64,000 nt of DNA from Frateuria edaphi (lineage in GTDB: Bacteria > Pseudomonadota > Gammaproteobacteria > Xanthomonadales > Rhodanobacteraceae), in contig NZ_CP088251.1 of assembly GCF_021117405.1 (NCBI RefSeq), positions 1,922,001 to 1,986,000 of the forward strand, written 5' to 3'. A program made the position numbers and the translations under genes. How positions within the stretch are numbered: position 1 is the stretch's first letter; every line of letters begins with the position of its first letter. The notes below the pieces were generated by a model, which ran no database searches, was not told where the DNA came from, and saw nothing but the letters and a program-made list of their open reading frames with translations. This document shows, one piece after another, positions 27,087 through 38,110 of the stretch.

Positions 27087-29027
27087 TTACCGACGCAGCG
27101 CGGCGCGGCTCTGCCGCCAGTAGTCCTGCCAGGCCTGGAACATCAACACGTTCCAGAGGTGTGTGTGCCATTTGCGCTCGCCCCCACCGAATCGCTGCCA
27201 TACCTGCGCGATCGCCGCCGCGTCGAACACCCCTTCGGCGGCCAGGCGCCCGGGCGAAAGCAGGTCGCCCGCCCAGGGCTTCAGATCGCCGCGCAACCAC
27301 TCCGTCACCGGCGCGCCGAAGCCGCGCTTGCCGCGATACACCATCGACGCCGGCAGGTAGCGCAGCAGCACCTTCTTGAGCAGGAACTTGCTCACGCCAT
27401 CGCGCAGCTTCATGTCCAGCGGCAGCGACCAGGCGAACTCCGCCACGCGCCAGTCCAGCAGCGGCGCGCGCGCCTCCAGGCTCACGGCCATGCTGGTGCG
27501 GTCGACCTTGCACAGCAGGTCGTCCGGCAGGTAGGTAACGAAGTCGGCCAGCATCATTGCGTCGGCCGGCGTGCCGACGCCATCGAGCGGATCGGCCCGG
27601 TGATAGAACGAGTCGAGCGCCCGCGCACCCGGCACCACCGCGGCCGGGTCGCGCCAGCGCGCCACGCGGTTGCGGTAAACGTCACCGATACCACGTGCGC
27701 CCATCTCCGCCAGCAGCGCGGCCATGCCGCCGCTGCGCGAGGCTTCGCCCTGCCCTTGTGCGATGCGCGCCAGCGGGCGGCGCAGCGCCGAAGGTATGCG
27801 CGAGAGCATCCGCCAGTTGCGCAACGCACGCTGGTAGCGGCTGTAGCCGAAGAACAGCTCGTCGCCGCCGTCACCCGACAGCGCCACGGTGACGCCACCG
27901 CGCGCGAGCTTGGCGACCAGCGCGGTCGGCACCTGCGAGGCATCGGCGAATGGCTCGTCGAACATTGCCGGCAACTGCGGCACCACGGCCAACGCGTCGG
28001 CGCCGCTGACGTAGAGCTCGGTGTGGTCGGTACGCAGGTGTCCGGCCACCTCGCGCGCCAGCGGCGCCTCGTCGTGGTGCGAGCCCTCGAAGCCGATGCT
28101 AAAGGTGTGCACCGGGCGCGCGCTCTGCGCCTGCATCATCGAGGTGACGATCGACGAATCGGTGCCGCCTGAAAGGAACACGCCGACCGGCACGTCGGCG
28201 ACCATGCGAAGCCCGACTGCGTCGCGCAGCAGCGTGTCCAGCCGCTCCTCGGCCTCGGCGGCGGTGCCGACGAAAGGGGTCGCCAGCGCGGCGCGCATTT
28301 GCTCGCGGGCATCCCAGAACGGGCGTTGCGCCACGTCCGGCCGGTGCGCGCCGGCGCCGGCGGCGACGGCTGCAGCGTCCAGGCGCAGCAGGCGGCCCGG
28401 CATCAACTTGAACGCGCGCTCGTGGATGCAGTGCGGCGCGGGGATGTAGTCCAGCCGCAGCAGCAGCGTCAGCGCGTCGCGGTCGACGCCATTGTCGAAA
28501 TCCGGATGGCGCCAGAGCGCCTTCAGCTCCGAGCCGAACACCAAGGTGTCGCCGGCCCAGCCGTAGTAAAGCGGCTTCTTGCCCACGCGGTCGCGCGCCA
28601 GCCACAGGCAGCGCTCGCTGCGGTCCCACAGCGCCAGCGCGAACATGCCGTTGCAGCGGCGCAGGCTTTCCTCCACGCCCCAGGCGACGAACGCCGCCAG
28701 CAGCACCTCGGTGTCGGAGTGACCACGAAAGTGCGCTCCGCGCGACTCCAGTTCGCTGCGCAGCTCGCCGAAGTTATAGATCTCGCCGTTGTAGGCCAGC
28801 ACATAGCGGCCATCGGCCGACGCCATCGGCTGGTGTCCCAGCGGCGACAGGTCGATGATGCTCAACCGCTGGTGCGCCAGCGCGATGCCGGCCGGCGCGT
28901 CCACCCAGGTGCCGCTGTCGTCCGGTCCGCGGTGCTGGAGTGCACCGCCCATCGCCCCGGCCAGCGCCGCGAGGTCTTGTTCCTGCCACGCCGGCGAAGG
29001 CAGCAGCAGGCCCGCCAATCCACACAT
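27087..29027 (-). CDS. asnB: Glutamine-hydrolysing asparagine synthase (AsnB type)
   Basis: Transfers ammonia from glutamine to aspartate, or to a related acceptor, with ATP. The 646-residue protein starts MCGLAGLL with the nucleophile Cys2, and continues with ALQHRGPDDSG, AYNGEIYNFGELR and the ATP-pyrophosphatase motif VFLSGGTDSSI, then LSGDGGDELFFGY. The start is fixed by the cleaved Met-Cys; GGGAA precedes it. Such proteins occur both as housekeeping enzymes and in polysaccharide or natural-product loci; no such cluster is seen here. It is convergent with mltD with a gap of only 15 bases. Confidence 0.92.
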   Translation of the reverse strand: MCGLAGLLLPSPAWQEQDLAALAGAMGGALQHRGPDDSGTWVDAPAGIALAHQRLSIIDLSPLGHQPMASADGRYVLAYNGEIYNFGELRSELESRGAHFRGHSDTEVLLAAFVAWGVEESLRRCNGMFALALWDRSERCLWLARDRVGKKPLYYGWAGDTLVFGSELKALWRHPDFDNGVDRDALTLLLRLDYIPAPHCIHERAFKLMPGRLLRLDAAAVAAGAGAHRPDVAQRPFWDAREQMRAALATPFVGTAAEAEERLDTLLRDAVGLRMVADVPVGVFLSGGTDSSIVTSMMQAQSARPVHTFSIGFEGSHHDEAPLAREVAGHLRTDHTELYVSGADALAVVPQLPAMFDEPFADASQVPTALVAKLARGGVTVALSGDGGDELFFGYSRYQRALRNWRMLSRIPSALRRPLARIAQGQGEASRSGGMAALLAEMGARGIGDVYRNRVARWRDPAAVVPGARALDSFYHRADPLDGVGTPADAMMLADFVTYLPDDLLCKVDRTSMAVSLEARAPLLDWRVAEFAWSLPLDMKLRDGVSKFLLKKVLLRYLPASMVYRGKRGFGAPVTEWLRGDLKPWAGDLLSPGRLAAEGVFDAAAIAQVWQRFGGGERKWHTHLWNVLMFQAWQDYWRQSRAALRR

Positions 29028-29266
29028 GATTCCCGCTTCCCGACCGCAAACGGGTCTTATACCGCATCCATCCATCGGCCCTGTAGCCGGCGATGCCCAA
29101 CATTCGAAAAACCGCCGGCTCTTCCGCAGGATCGCCCTCGGGCTCGACCGGATCGCAGTCGCGCCCAAGCGCGCTCCTGCAACTCCGGGCAGTTCGAGGT
29201 GCCCTGCGAAGGCAGGCGGGTCGGTGATACAAAAGACGACCAGGCCCCACCGGAAGGAACTCGCCC

Positions 29267-30580
29267 ATGCCATTGCCGCGTCTTCACCGCGCCCTCGCCG
29301 CGCTGCTCGGCGGTCTGCTGCTCGCCGGCGCCGCCGGCGCCGCGACGCCCAAGCCCGCCGATCACCCCTGGCTGCTCAAGGCCGACCGTGTGTTCGATGC
29401 CCGCAGCGAGCAGGCGCACGCGGGCTGGGTGGTGTTGGTGCAAGGCGACAGGATCGCGGCGGTCGGCCCGGCCTCGCAGGTGAAGCTGCCGCCTGGCACG
29501 CAGACCATCGACCTGCCCGGCACCACCCTGCTGCCCGGGTTGATCGACGCGCACTCGCACATCTTCCTGCATCCGTACAACGAGACCCTGTGGAACGACC
29601 AGGTGCTCAAGGAATCCCTGCCCTACCGCACGATCGAAGCCGTGCAGCATGCGCACGACACGCTGATGGCCGGCTTCACCGTTCTGCGCGACCTGGGCAC
29701 CGAGGGCGCCGGCTACGCGGACGTGGACGTCCAGCACGCCATCGACCAGGGACTTATCCCCGGCCCGCACCTGTTCGTCGCCACGCGCGCGACCATCGCC
29801 AGCCACTGCTACGGCCCCGGCCCGATGGGATTCCGCGGCGACCTGGACCTGCCGCAGGGCGGCATCCCGGTCAGTGGCGTCCCGCAGATGATCGACGCGG
29901 TGCGCGACCAGGCCGGCCACGGCGCCGACTGGATCAAGATCTACGCCGACTACCACTGCGGCAAGAGCCACGGCTCGGTACCCACCTTCAGCGAAGAGGA
30001 ACTCAAGGCCGGCGTCGAGACCGCCCACTCGCTCGGCCTGCCGGTCTCGGTGCATTCGACCACGCCCGAGGGCATGCGCCGCGCGGTGCTTGCCGGCGTC
30101 GATACCATCGAACACGGCTATGGCGGCACCCGCGAGGTGTTCGAACTGATGAAGCAGCACGGCGTCGCCTACCTGCCCACGCTGGAAGCCGAAGCGGCCT
30201 ACGCCCAGTACTTCCGCGGCTGGAAACCCGGCCAGCCGCTGGACGCCGACATGCAGCAATCGGCACGCGCCTTCAAGCTCGCGCTGGAGGCCGGCGTCAC
30301 CATCGGCAACGGCAGCGACGTGGGCGTGTTCACCCACGGCGACAACTACAAGGAACTGGAGTGGATGGTCCGCGACGGCATGCGCCCGGCGCAGGCCCTG
30401 CTCGCCGCCACCGCCGTGGACGCGAAGATCCTGCGCCAGCAGGACGCGTTCGGTCAGCTCAAGGCGGGCCTCCACGCTGACATCATTGCGGTGCGCGGTG
30501 ACCCGACAGCAGACATCGGCGCCCTGGCGCACGTGCCGTTCGTGATGAAAGACGGGGTTCTCTACAAGCGACCGGATTGA
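29267..30580 (+). CDS. Secreted amidohydrolase (imidazolonepropionase/prolidase-like)
   Basis: Metal-dependent hydrolase of 437 residues with a signal peptide (about 1-26, [18 protein letters not shown]). Metal ligands appear in [10 protein letters not shown], the carboxylated-lysine region is DWIKIYADY, and further histidines lie in VHSTTPEGM and TIEHGYGG; the last acid is in GNGSDVGVF. The family includes dipeptidases and other periplasmic amide hydrolases; the substrate cannot be read from sequence. AAGGAA precedes the ATG. The gene is divergent from asnB and ends at a terminator shared with the TonB receptor gene. Confidence 0.87.
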   Translation: MPLPRLHRALAALLGGLLLAGAAGAATPKPADHPWLLKADRVFDARSEQAHAGWVVLVQGDRIAAVGPASQVKLPPGTQTIDLPGTTLLPGLIDAHSHIFLHPYNETLWNDQVLKESLPYRTIEAVQHAHDTLMAGFTVLRDLGTEGAGYADVDVQHAIDQGLIPGPHLFVATRATIASHCYGPGPMGFRGDLDLPQGGIPVSGVPQMIDAVRDQAGHGADWIKIYADYHCGKSHGSVPTFSEEELKAGVETAHSLGLPVSVHSTTPEGMRRAVLAGVDTIEHGYGGTREVFELMKQHGVAYLPTLEAEAAYAQYFRGWKPGQPLDADMQQSARAFKLALEAGVTIGNGSDVGVFTHGDNYKELEWMVRDGMRPAQALLAATAVDAKILRQQDAFGQLKAGLHADIIAVRGDPTADIGALAHVPFVMKDGVLYKRPD

Positions 30581-30599
30581 CGCGCCACGCAGCGCCACG

Positions 30600-30629
30600 A
30601 AAAAAAGCCCCGGACATGCCGGGGCTTTT
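30600..30629. terminator. Bidirectional Rho-independent terminator
   Basis: AGCCCCGG (30606-30613), loop ACATG and CCGGGGCT (30619-30626) form an 8-bp stem, with T-runs on both strands (30626-30629 on plus, and seven A residues at 30600-30606 on the other side). It lies between the convergent amidohydrolase and TonB receptor genes. Confidence 0.9.
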
Positions 30630-30651
30630 GGCTTTCTGCATCAGCGAACGG

Positions 30652-33180
30652 CTAGAACTCCTGGCTGAACCTCACGCCGATCGTCCTCGGCTGGTTGGTG
30701 ACGGTGTACACCTGCCCGTTCGGATACTGCGGCACGACGTCGTGGGCGGCGCAGGTCGCCTCCGCGCACTCGGCGTACTTGTAGATCTGCGCGCGCTTGT
30801 CGAACAGGTTGTTGACGTAGACGTCGAACGTCCAGCTGTTCTTGTGGAAGCCGGCGGAGAGGTCGGCCGTGGTGTAGGCGGCAAGGTTGCCAAGCAGCCC
30901 GCCCTCGAACTGGCGCAGGTCCGCACGGCGCTCGCCCACGTGAACGATGGCGGCCTGCAGGAAGGCTTCGTTCTCGCCCACGTCGAAGGTATATCGGGCC
31001 TGCAGGTTGCCCTTGAAGCGCGGCGTGACGGGCAGGCGCGAGCCCTCCGGAGCCTGCGGTCCATCCACCGCCTCGCCGGTGAGCGGGTTGATGGTGCCGG
31101 CGGGACAGTCGGAGATCGGATTGCCGGCCAGGTCGGTGAAGCCGCAGTAGTTCGCGGTGAGCTTGGCGTTGTAGAGCGCAAAGCCGGCGCTCAGCTCCAG
31201 GTTGTAGGTAGCCGCCCAGTTGAGCTCCGATTCCAGGCCGGTGATGCGCGCCTGGTTGGCGTTCTTGATCTCGGTGAGACCGTTGGCGCCCAGGATGCTG
31301 AACTGGAAATCCTTCCAGTCCTGCCGGAACACCGAGCCGTTGAAGGACAGCCGGTTGTCGAACCAGGTGCTCTTCCAGCCGATCTCGTAGTTGGTGAGGT
31401 AGTCGGACATGTACGGCGGCAGGGTGCCGCGCCGGTTGATGCCGCCCGGCCGGAAGCCTTCGGACTTGGTCACGTAAACCATCTTGGTCGGCGTGATGTT
31501 CCAGGTCAGGTTGAACTTGAACAGCGAGCCGGTCTCCTTCACCCGCTTGTCGAAGTCCAGGCACGGCGCGCCGTGGTAGGGCTCGGGCGAGATGCAGCCG
31601 GCCTGGCCGTAACTCGAACCGGGGAAAAAGCCCGAGCTGAAGCCGAAGTAGCCGCCCAGGCTGTTGTTGGTGCGGAAGTAGCGCCCGCCGACCGTGCCGG
31701 TGAGGGTGTCGGGTATGAAGTCGTAGGAGAGCTCGCCGAACACCGCCTCGTCCTGGTCGACGCGGGTCTGCTTGGTCAGCCACAGCGTGTCGGGCCAGCC
31801 GGGGGTGTCCAGTGTGTCGGACAGGTTGTCGATCTTGTACTGCTGCTGGATGTCGTGATGCTGCTGCTCCCAGAACAGGCCCGCGACGAGCCGCAGGCGA
31901 TCGTCCGACGGCGAGGCGATGCGCAGTTCGTGGCTGTCGCGGTTGTAGCGGTCGCGGGCGAAGATGTACTGCGACGGATTGATCAACGCGCCGCTGTTGT
32001 CGTAGATGTACGCGCCGTAGCCGGCCAGCGTGTCGTACCAGAACGAGTAATCGCTGTAGTCGCTTTCCTCCTCCTGGCTGCGCTTGAGGTGCGCGTAGGA
32101 GTAGGTCAGGTCGAAGTTGCCGATCTTGCCCTGCACCGTGAGGGCGGCTTGCCACCAGCGGTCGTCCGTGCGTTCGGGATACCAATGGCTGACCGCCAGG
32201 TCGCCGATCGCCGGATCGTAGGCGAAGTTGCCGTGGGCGATGGTCTGCTGGCCCATGACGGTGGGGCTGATCGACCAGTCATCGTCCAGGTCGACCTTGA
32301 GCGCCGCGCGGGCGCCGTTGGTGGTCGCATCGTTATAGGCGTTTTCGGCGCGGTAGGTGCAGTCGAGCGTCGGCGAGGGCGTGCAGTCCTTCGCGTTGCT
32401 GACGCTGATGCCTGAAACCGGATAGGTCCGCGTGCCCATCCTGTTGTCGATGTAGCCGGCATCGTGCTCATGCCAGCCGACCAGGCGGATGGCCGCGTTC
32501 TTCGCCAGCGGGATGTTGGCCATGCCTTCGCCGGTGTAACCGACGCCGCCGTTCTTCACCGTGCTCGTGCCCAGCGCGTAGCTGGCCGCGAAACCGCTGG
32601 GGTCGGGCTTGTTGGTGATGATGCGCAGGGCGCCCGCCTCGGCGCTGGCACCGTAGAGCGTGCCCTGTGGCCCGGCCAGCACCTCCACGCGCGCGATGTC
32701 GTACATGTGGATGTCGAGCGGGCCCTGGATGGTGGTGACCGGCTCCTCGTCCAGGTAGACGCCCACGCTGGGCAGCGAGCCGGAGTGGTTGCCGTCGCCG
32801 CCGCTGGCCACGCCTCGCATGTACACGTGCGCGAAGCCCGGCCCGAAGCTTTCGTACGAGACACTGGGCAGGTATTTGACGTAGTCGTCGAAGTCGCGCA
32901 CGTGCAGTTGCTGCAGCTTTTCCTCGCCCAGCACCTGGATGCTGACGGGCACCTTCTGCAGGTCTTCGGTGCGCTTCTCGGCGGTGACGGTCACCTGCTT
33001 GAGCGTGGTGACCTTCCTGCTTTTCTGCGTGGCCGCGGGCGGCGAAGCCGGCTGCCCCGTGTCCTGGGCAAACGCCGGCACGGCGATGGCCAGGCAGATG
33101 GCCGCGGCCAGCGGCAGGCGTGCGGACGATGGAACTCCGGGCGATCTTCCCGGCTTCTTGCGGTTTGTTTGGCGGTACAT
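30652..33180 (-). CDS. TonB-dependent outer-membrane receptor
   Basis: An 842-residue outer-membrane beta-barrel for active uptake of iron complexes or other nutrients. A signal peptide (about 1-39, ICLAIAVPAFAQ) is followed by a TonB-box-like stretch (QVTVTAEKR), a plug domain (VPVSIQVLGEEKL...VYMRGVASGGDGNHSGSLPSVGVYLDEEPV...EVLAGPQGTLYGASAEAGALRIITNKP) and a barrel that ends with the aromatic C-terminal signal RFSQEF. GGGAGGGGAG precedes the ATG. It lies 26 bases downstream of the TPR-sulfotransferase gene on the same strand, so the two probably form an operon. The substrate is unknown. Confidence 0.92.
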   Translation of the reverse strand: MYRQTNRKKPGRSPGVPSSARLPLAAAICLAIAVPAFAQDTGQPASPPAATQKSRKVTTLKQVTVTAEKRTEDLQKVPVSIQVLGEEKLQQLHVRDFDDYVKYLPSVSYESFGPGFAHVYMRGVASGGDGNHSGSLPSVGVYLDEEPVTTIQGPLDIHMYDIARVEVLAGPQGTLYGASAEAGALRIITNKPDPSGFAASYALGTSTVKNGGVGYTGEGMANIPLAKNAAIRLVGWHEHDAGYIDNRMGTRTYPVSGISVSNAKDCTPSPTLDCTYRAENAYNDATTNGARAALKVDLDDDWSISPTVMGQQTIAHGNFAYDPAIGDLAVSHWYPERTDDRWWQAALTVQGKIGNFDLTYSYAHLKRSQEEESDYSDYSFWYDTLAGYGAYIYDNSGALINPSQYIFARDRYNRDSHELRIASPSDDRLRLVAGLFWEQQHHDIQQQYKIDNLSDTLDTPGWPDTLWLTKQTRVDQDEAVFGELSYDFIPDTLTGTVGGRYFRTNNSLGGYFGFSSGFFPGSSYGQAGCISPEPYHGAPCLDFDKRVKETGSLFKFNLTWNITPTKMVYVTKSEGFRPGGINRRGTLPPYMSDYLTNYEIGWKSTWFDNRLSFNGSVFRQDWKDFQFSILGANGLTEIKNANQARITGLESELNWAATYNLELSAGFALYNAKLTANYCGFTDLAGNPISDCPAGTINPLTGEAVDGPQAPEGSRLPVTPRFKGNLQARYTFDVGENEAFLQAAIVHVGERRADLRQFEGGLLGNLAAYTTADLSAGFHKNSWTFDVYVNNLFDKRAQIYKYAECAEATCAAHDVVPQYPNGQVYTVTNQPRTIGVRFSQEF

Positions 33181-33206
33181 CGACTCCCCTCCCTTGAAGA
33201 TGACGA

Positions 33207-35246
33207 TCAGGACAACAGCGTGTTTTCCCCCTGCAAACTTTCAGGTACGGCCGGATAGCTTTCGAGCACCGGCCCCAGCGCCTGCTCCAGCGGCCCCAGC
33301 CACCGTGCGTAATGGCGCCACTGGTCCATGCCCTCGCGATAGATGGGTCGGCGCACCTGTTCCGAGCTGGCCGTGCGGACGGGACGCGCGTTCTCGAAGA
33401 AGCGCAGGCAGCCCTCCTCGAACGGCAGGCCGCAGTGCGCGAGCAGCCGGCGCACCTCGCCTTCGGTGTCCTCGACCATGCGCTCGTAGACGACGCGGTG
33501 CACGCGCCCCGGCAGCACCGCATCGAAGTGCGCCATCAGCGCGACGTAGTCGCGGTAATACGCGCCCAGGTCCTCCAGGCTGTAGCTGAAACTCTGCCCC
33601 CGCGCGAAGTGCTGCTTGAAACCGGAGAAGCAGCAGGCCAGCGGATGCCGCCGCGCATCGATGACGATGGCATTGGGCAGGATCAGGTGGATCAACCCAA
33701 GATGCATGAAGTTGTTCGGCATCTTGTCGATGAACAGCGGCGCGCCGGTCTTGCGATGGATGCGCGTGCCGGCAAGGTACCGTTCGCCCAGTTCGCGCAG
33801 GCCCTCGCCGTCGAGCGCGGCCAGCGCGTCGTGGTACGGCATCGCGCTGTCCGCGTCCGCCTGTTCCCGCAGCAGGCGCGTGAGCGAGGTGATTTCCGGC
33901 AGCTCCATCGTGCCTTCGACCTGGCTGTGGCTGGACAGGATCTGCTCGATCAGCGTGGAACCGGAGCGCGGCAGTCCCACGATGAAAATCGGATCGCGCG
34001 CCGGGCAGCCGCCGCCCCGGCGCGCCTCGAAGAAGTCGCGGGTGTAGCGCCCACGGATGTGCGCCACACGGGCGCGGGTGTCCTCCGCCCGATAGTGCAG
34101 TTGCGCGCGACGGATCGCATTGCCGCGGGCGTAGTGTTCGAACGAGGCTGCGTAATCCGCTTCGTCCTCCAGCGCCTTGCCGAGCGCGAACTCCAGGTGC
34201 AGGCGGTCCTCTTCGGCGAGGTCGGCACGCGCCAGTTGTGTGCGCATGGTTGCCACGTCCGCCGGCCCGAAGCGGAAAGTCTTGAGGTTGGCCAGGCTCC
34301 ACCAGACTTCGCCGAAGGACGGCTCGATGGCCAGGCTGCGCCGGTAGGCGTCGATCGCGCGCTCCAGCTGTCCTGCGGTCTTGAGCGCGTGGCCGTAGCT
34401 CATCCACACCCTTGCCTGGTCGGGATAACGCGCCAGCAGCTCGGCGTAGATCGCGATGGCCGGTGCGTAGTCGCCCACGCGGCACAGCACCACGGCCTTG
34501 AGGTTGCGGTAGCCCGGATGATCCGGATCGGTGGCGAGCAGTTGCTCGATCTCCGCCAGCGCCCGTTCGGGCTGGTTGCTGCGGTGGAGCACCAGCGCAT
34601 AGTTGTGGCGCGCGGCGTGGAAGCCGGGCGCGAGCTCGAGGCACCGGGAAAGCAGGTTCAGCGCATCCTCGTTGCGGCCCAGGCGGGCGGCGACCTCGGC
34701 GAACATGCGGATTGCGGCGACGTCGGTCGGGACGGCCTTCAGGTGTGCACGCAGCAAGGCCTCGGCATCCGGCAGCCGGTCTTCGGCCAGGGCCGCGGCG
34801 GCGCCGAGCAGGCGCGGGTCGCTGGTGGCGTGGCGAACGTGCTGTGCATAGGCGGCATCGGCCGCTTCGGTGTCGCCCACGGCCGCCAGGTGATCGCCCA
34901 GCGCCCGCCAGGCCTGTGGCAGGTCGGGCTTGAGCGCGACCGCTCGCTGCAGCGCGGCGATCGCCTCCTGTCCGCGACCGGCACGCCACAGCGCCAGGCC
35001 CAGATCCAGCTGCACGATGGCCCAGTTCGGCTGGCCATCGGCAAGCGGCGCGAGGATGGCGAGCGCGGCCGCCTCCTCACCCAGTGCCCCGTGCGCGACC
35101 GCCAGCAACCGCAGCGCGCCGGGATGGCCGGGAACGGCCTTGAGGATTTCCCCCAGCTGCTCCCTGGCCAGCGTGGCATCGTGCTCCAGCAACCGTTGGG
35201 CGTGCGCCAGCGCCTGCTCCAGGGTGCCCGCGGCAGCTTCGCTCAT
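33207..35246 (-). CDS. TPR-repeat sulfotransferase family protein
   Basis: A 679-residue protein in two halves. Residues about 5-400 are tandem tetratricopeptide repeats (for example ALWRAGRGQEAIAALQRAVAL, ARVWMSYGHALKTAGQLERA). Residues about 420-660 are a sulfotransferase domain with the PAPS 5'-phosphosulfate loop VGLPRSGSTLIEQILSSHSQ and a later 3'-phosphate-binding region around DARRHPLACCFSGFKQHF. No signal peptide is seen, so it acts in the cytosol. TPR-sulfotransferases next to TonB receptors occur in other Xanthomonas-type and Caulobacter-type bacteria, to my recollection; the acceptor is unknown. Confidence 0.88.
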   Translation of the reverse strand: MSEAAAGTLEQALAHAQRLLEHDATLAREQLGEILKAVPGHPGALRLLAVAHGALGEEAAALAILAPLADGQPNWAIVQLDLGLALWRAGRGQEAIAALQRAVALKPDLPQAWRALGDHLAAVGDTEAADAAYAQHVRHATSDPRLLGAAAALAEDRLPDAEALLRAHLKAVPTDVAAIRMFAEVAARLGRNEDALNLLSRCLELAPGFHAARHNYALVLHRSNQPERALAEIEQLLATDPDHPGYRNLKAVVLCRVGDYAPAIAIYAELLARYPDQARVWMSYGHALKTAGQLERAIDAYRRSLAIEPSFGEVWWSLANLKTFRFGPADVATMRTQLARADLAEEDRLHLEFALGKALEDEADYAASFEHYARGNAIRRAQLHYRAEDTRARVAHIRGRYTRDFFEARRGGGCPARDPIFIVGLPRSGSTLIEQILSSHSQVEGTMELPEITSLTRLLREQADADSAMPYHDALAALDGEGLRELGERYLAGTRIHRKTGAPLFIDKMPNNFMHLGLIHLILPNAIVIDARRHPLACCFSGFKQHFARGQSFSYSLEDLGAYYRDYVALMAHFDAVLPGRVHRVVYERMVEDTEGEVRRLLAHCGLPFEEGCLRFFENARPVRTASSEQVRRPIYREGMDQWRHYARWLGPLEQALGPVLESYPAVPESLQGENTLLS

Positions 35247-35401
35247 GCCGCCACGTCCCGGGGCGCGCCGACGGGGCGGGCTGCGGGCAAGGGCCGGGAC
35301 GCCGGCGGCAAGGTGCAGTACATGCGACAGCGCTCCACACGGGGTGTGCGCAGCCTACCGGCGAATCCAAGCGCCCGGTAGTGGATCGCCGCACAGGCCG
35401 C

Positions 35402-36415
<1,014 letters not shown>

Positions 36416-36744
36416 GGGCTCGCTCCGTCCGTAACCGCGCTGGCGGTGGTGGGTGCGTCGGCCCGGGGCATGCGTAACCGGAAACGGGGGGCCGGCGAAG
36501 CACGTGTGTCCCCCGGGCGCGCGCCCGGGGCGGCACATCATGCCACCCGTTCCGTTGACTGGCCTTCACATGCGCCTCTGGCCGATCGCCCCATGGAGCG
36601 GCCGTGACCGGACAGCGCTTGGAACGCTTACGCGAGGCCTTATGTCGTTGTGACGCCCGGATCGTGGGTTTCCGCCCGCGGTTCGGCACGGAGGCGCCCA
36701 TCGCCAGCCAGCCGGCGAAATACTGCACCCACACGAGGTAGCCA
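36416..36744. other. Intergenic region between divergent genes with a 20-bp perfect palindrome
   Basis: This 329-base gap separates the O-methyltransferase gene and msrB. The only clear structure is the perfect palindrome CCCCGGGCGCGCGCCCGGGG at 36511-36530. I see no convincing gene or promoter. Confidence 0.6.
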
Positions 36745-37206
36745 ATGCCGACCTACAGCAAGACGCCCGAGGCGCTCGCCCGCCTTACACCCGAACAATT
36801 CCGCGTGACCCAGCAGAGCGGCACCGAGCGTCCGTTCGAGAACGCCTTCAACGATCACCGGGAGCCGGGTTTGTACGTGGACGTGGTGTCCGGCGAGCCG
36901 CTGTTCACCTCGCTGGACAAGTTCGACGGCCACTGCGGCTGGCCGAGCTTCAGCCGGCCGGTCGAGCCCGCCCATGTGGTCGAGAAGCGCGACGTGAGCC
37001 ACGGCATGATCCGCACCGAGGTGCGCTCCAGCCACGGCGACAGCCACTTGGGCCACGTCTTCCCGGACGGCCCGCGCGAAACCGGTGGCCTGCGCTACTG
37101 CATCAACTCGGCCTCGCTGCGCTTCATTCCCCTCGACGCGCTCGAACGCGAGGGCTACGGCGAGTACCGCAAGCTGTTCGACACCACGAAGGAGGCCCAA
37201 CGATGA
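36745..37206 (+). CDS. msrB: Peptide-methionine (R)-S-oxide reductase
   Basis: Repairs R-methionine sulfoxide in oxidised proteins. The 153-residue protein has the catalytic Cys119 in [15 protein letters not shown] and a possible resolving Cys64 in HCGWPSF. The two CxxC zinc pairs found in many MsrB proteins are missing ([11 protein letters not shown] stands where the first pair would be), so this is the zinc-free form. ACGAGG precedes the ATG. It overlaps msrA by ATGA. Confidence 0.95.
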   Translation: MPTYSKTPEALARLTPEQFRVTQQSGTERPFENAFNDHREPGLYVDVVSGEPLFTSLDKFDGHCGWPSFSRPVEPAHVVEKRDVSHGMIRTEVRSSHGDSHLGHVFPDGPRETGGLRYCINSASLRFIPLDALEREGYGEYRKLFDTTKEAQR

Positions 37207-37712
37207 GCACCGAACGCGCCGTTCTTGCCGGCGGCTGCTTCTGGGGCATGCAGGAACTGCTGCGCCACCAGCCGGGCGTGATCTCCACCCGCGTGGGCTA
37301 CGCCGGCGGCGACGTGGCCAACGCCACCTACCGCAACCACGGCACCCATGCCGAGGCGGTCGAGATCATCTTCGACCCGCAGAAGATCAGCTACCGCCGC
37401 CTGCTGGAGTTCTTCTTCCAGATCCACGACCCGAGCACGCCCAACCGTCAGGGCAACGACCGCGGCAGCAGCTACCGCTCGGCGATCTACTACACCACCG
37501 GCGAACAGGAACGCGTGGCCGAGGAGACCATCGCCGACGTCGACGCCTCGGGTCTGTGGCCCGGCAAGGCGGTCACCGAGATCGAGCCTGCCGGCGACTT
37601 CTGGGAGGCCGAGCCGGAGCACCAGGACTACCTGCAGCACTACCCCACCGGCTACACCTGCCACTTCGTGCGGCCGGGATGGAAGCTGCCCCGGCGTGCC
37701 GAGGCTGGCTAG
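37203..37712 (+). CDS. msrA: Peptide-methionine (S)-S-oxide reductase
   Basis: Repairs S-methionine sulfoxide. The 169-residue protein has the catalytic Cys12 in the GGCFWGMQ motif, VGYAGG, and the family segment YRSAIYY. The ATG overlaps the msrB stop by four bases, so the two stereospecific reductases are coupled. No signal peptide is present, so both act in the cytosol. Confidence 0.96.
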   Translation: MSTERAVLAGGCFWGMQELLRHQPGVISTRVGYAGGDVANATYRNHGTHAEAVEIIFDPQKISYRRLLEFFFQIHDPSTPNRQGNDRGSSYRSAIYYTTGEQERVAEETIADVDASGLWPGKAVTEIEPAGDFWEAEPEHQDYLQHYPTGYTCHFVRPGWKLPRRAEAG

Positions 37713-38110
37713 CGGACCGGACGTGGCGGTCGCGCACAGGCGCTCTCCGACAGGCGACCCCGTGCGCGATTGCCCCGCCGCCATCGCCTTGGCGCACAGG
37801 CCTGGCTCTCTGTAGGAGCGCGCAGCGCGCGACTGCGGCCTGCACCGCGAACTTTCACAACTCCTTGAGCTCGCGCCCGGTATGACGCGCAGGCCCTTCC
37901 CGCACGCAAGGGCAGCCAAGAATCCCGGAAGCGACCGGGCCCAGCCAGACGATCGAGGAAGCATCCACGCCGCGGACTGGCGCGTCACCAGCAAGCATCT
38001 GCCGCCTGCCCCCGTGCGCTCGGGCCGGCCAGGCCCACGACCCTTTCCGGCCCGCTGCAGCCCCGCTGCAGCGCCTTTAGTTGTTTTCCCCGCAGAGGAA
38101 TCGAACGTCG
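37713..38110. repeat. Intergenic region with two inverted REP-like units
   Basis: In this 398-base gap, an inverted unit at 37726-37753 (reading on the minus strand as TGTCGGAGAGCGCCTG followed by TGCGCGACCGC) and a direct unit at 37811-37838 (TGTAGGAGCGCGC, then AGCGCGCGACTGCGG) form a tail-to-tail pair. The remainder shows no gene; GAGG lies 12 bases before the next start. Confidence 0.6.
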
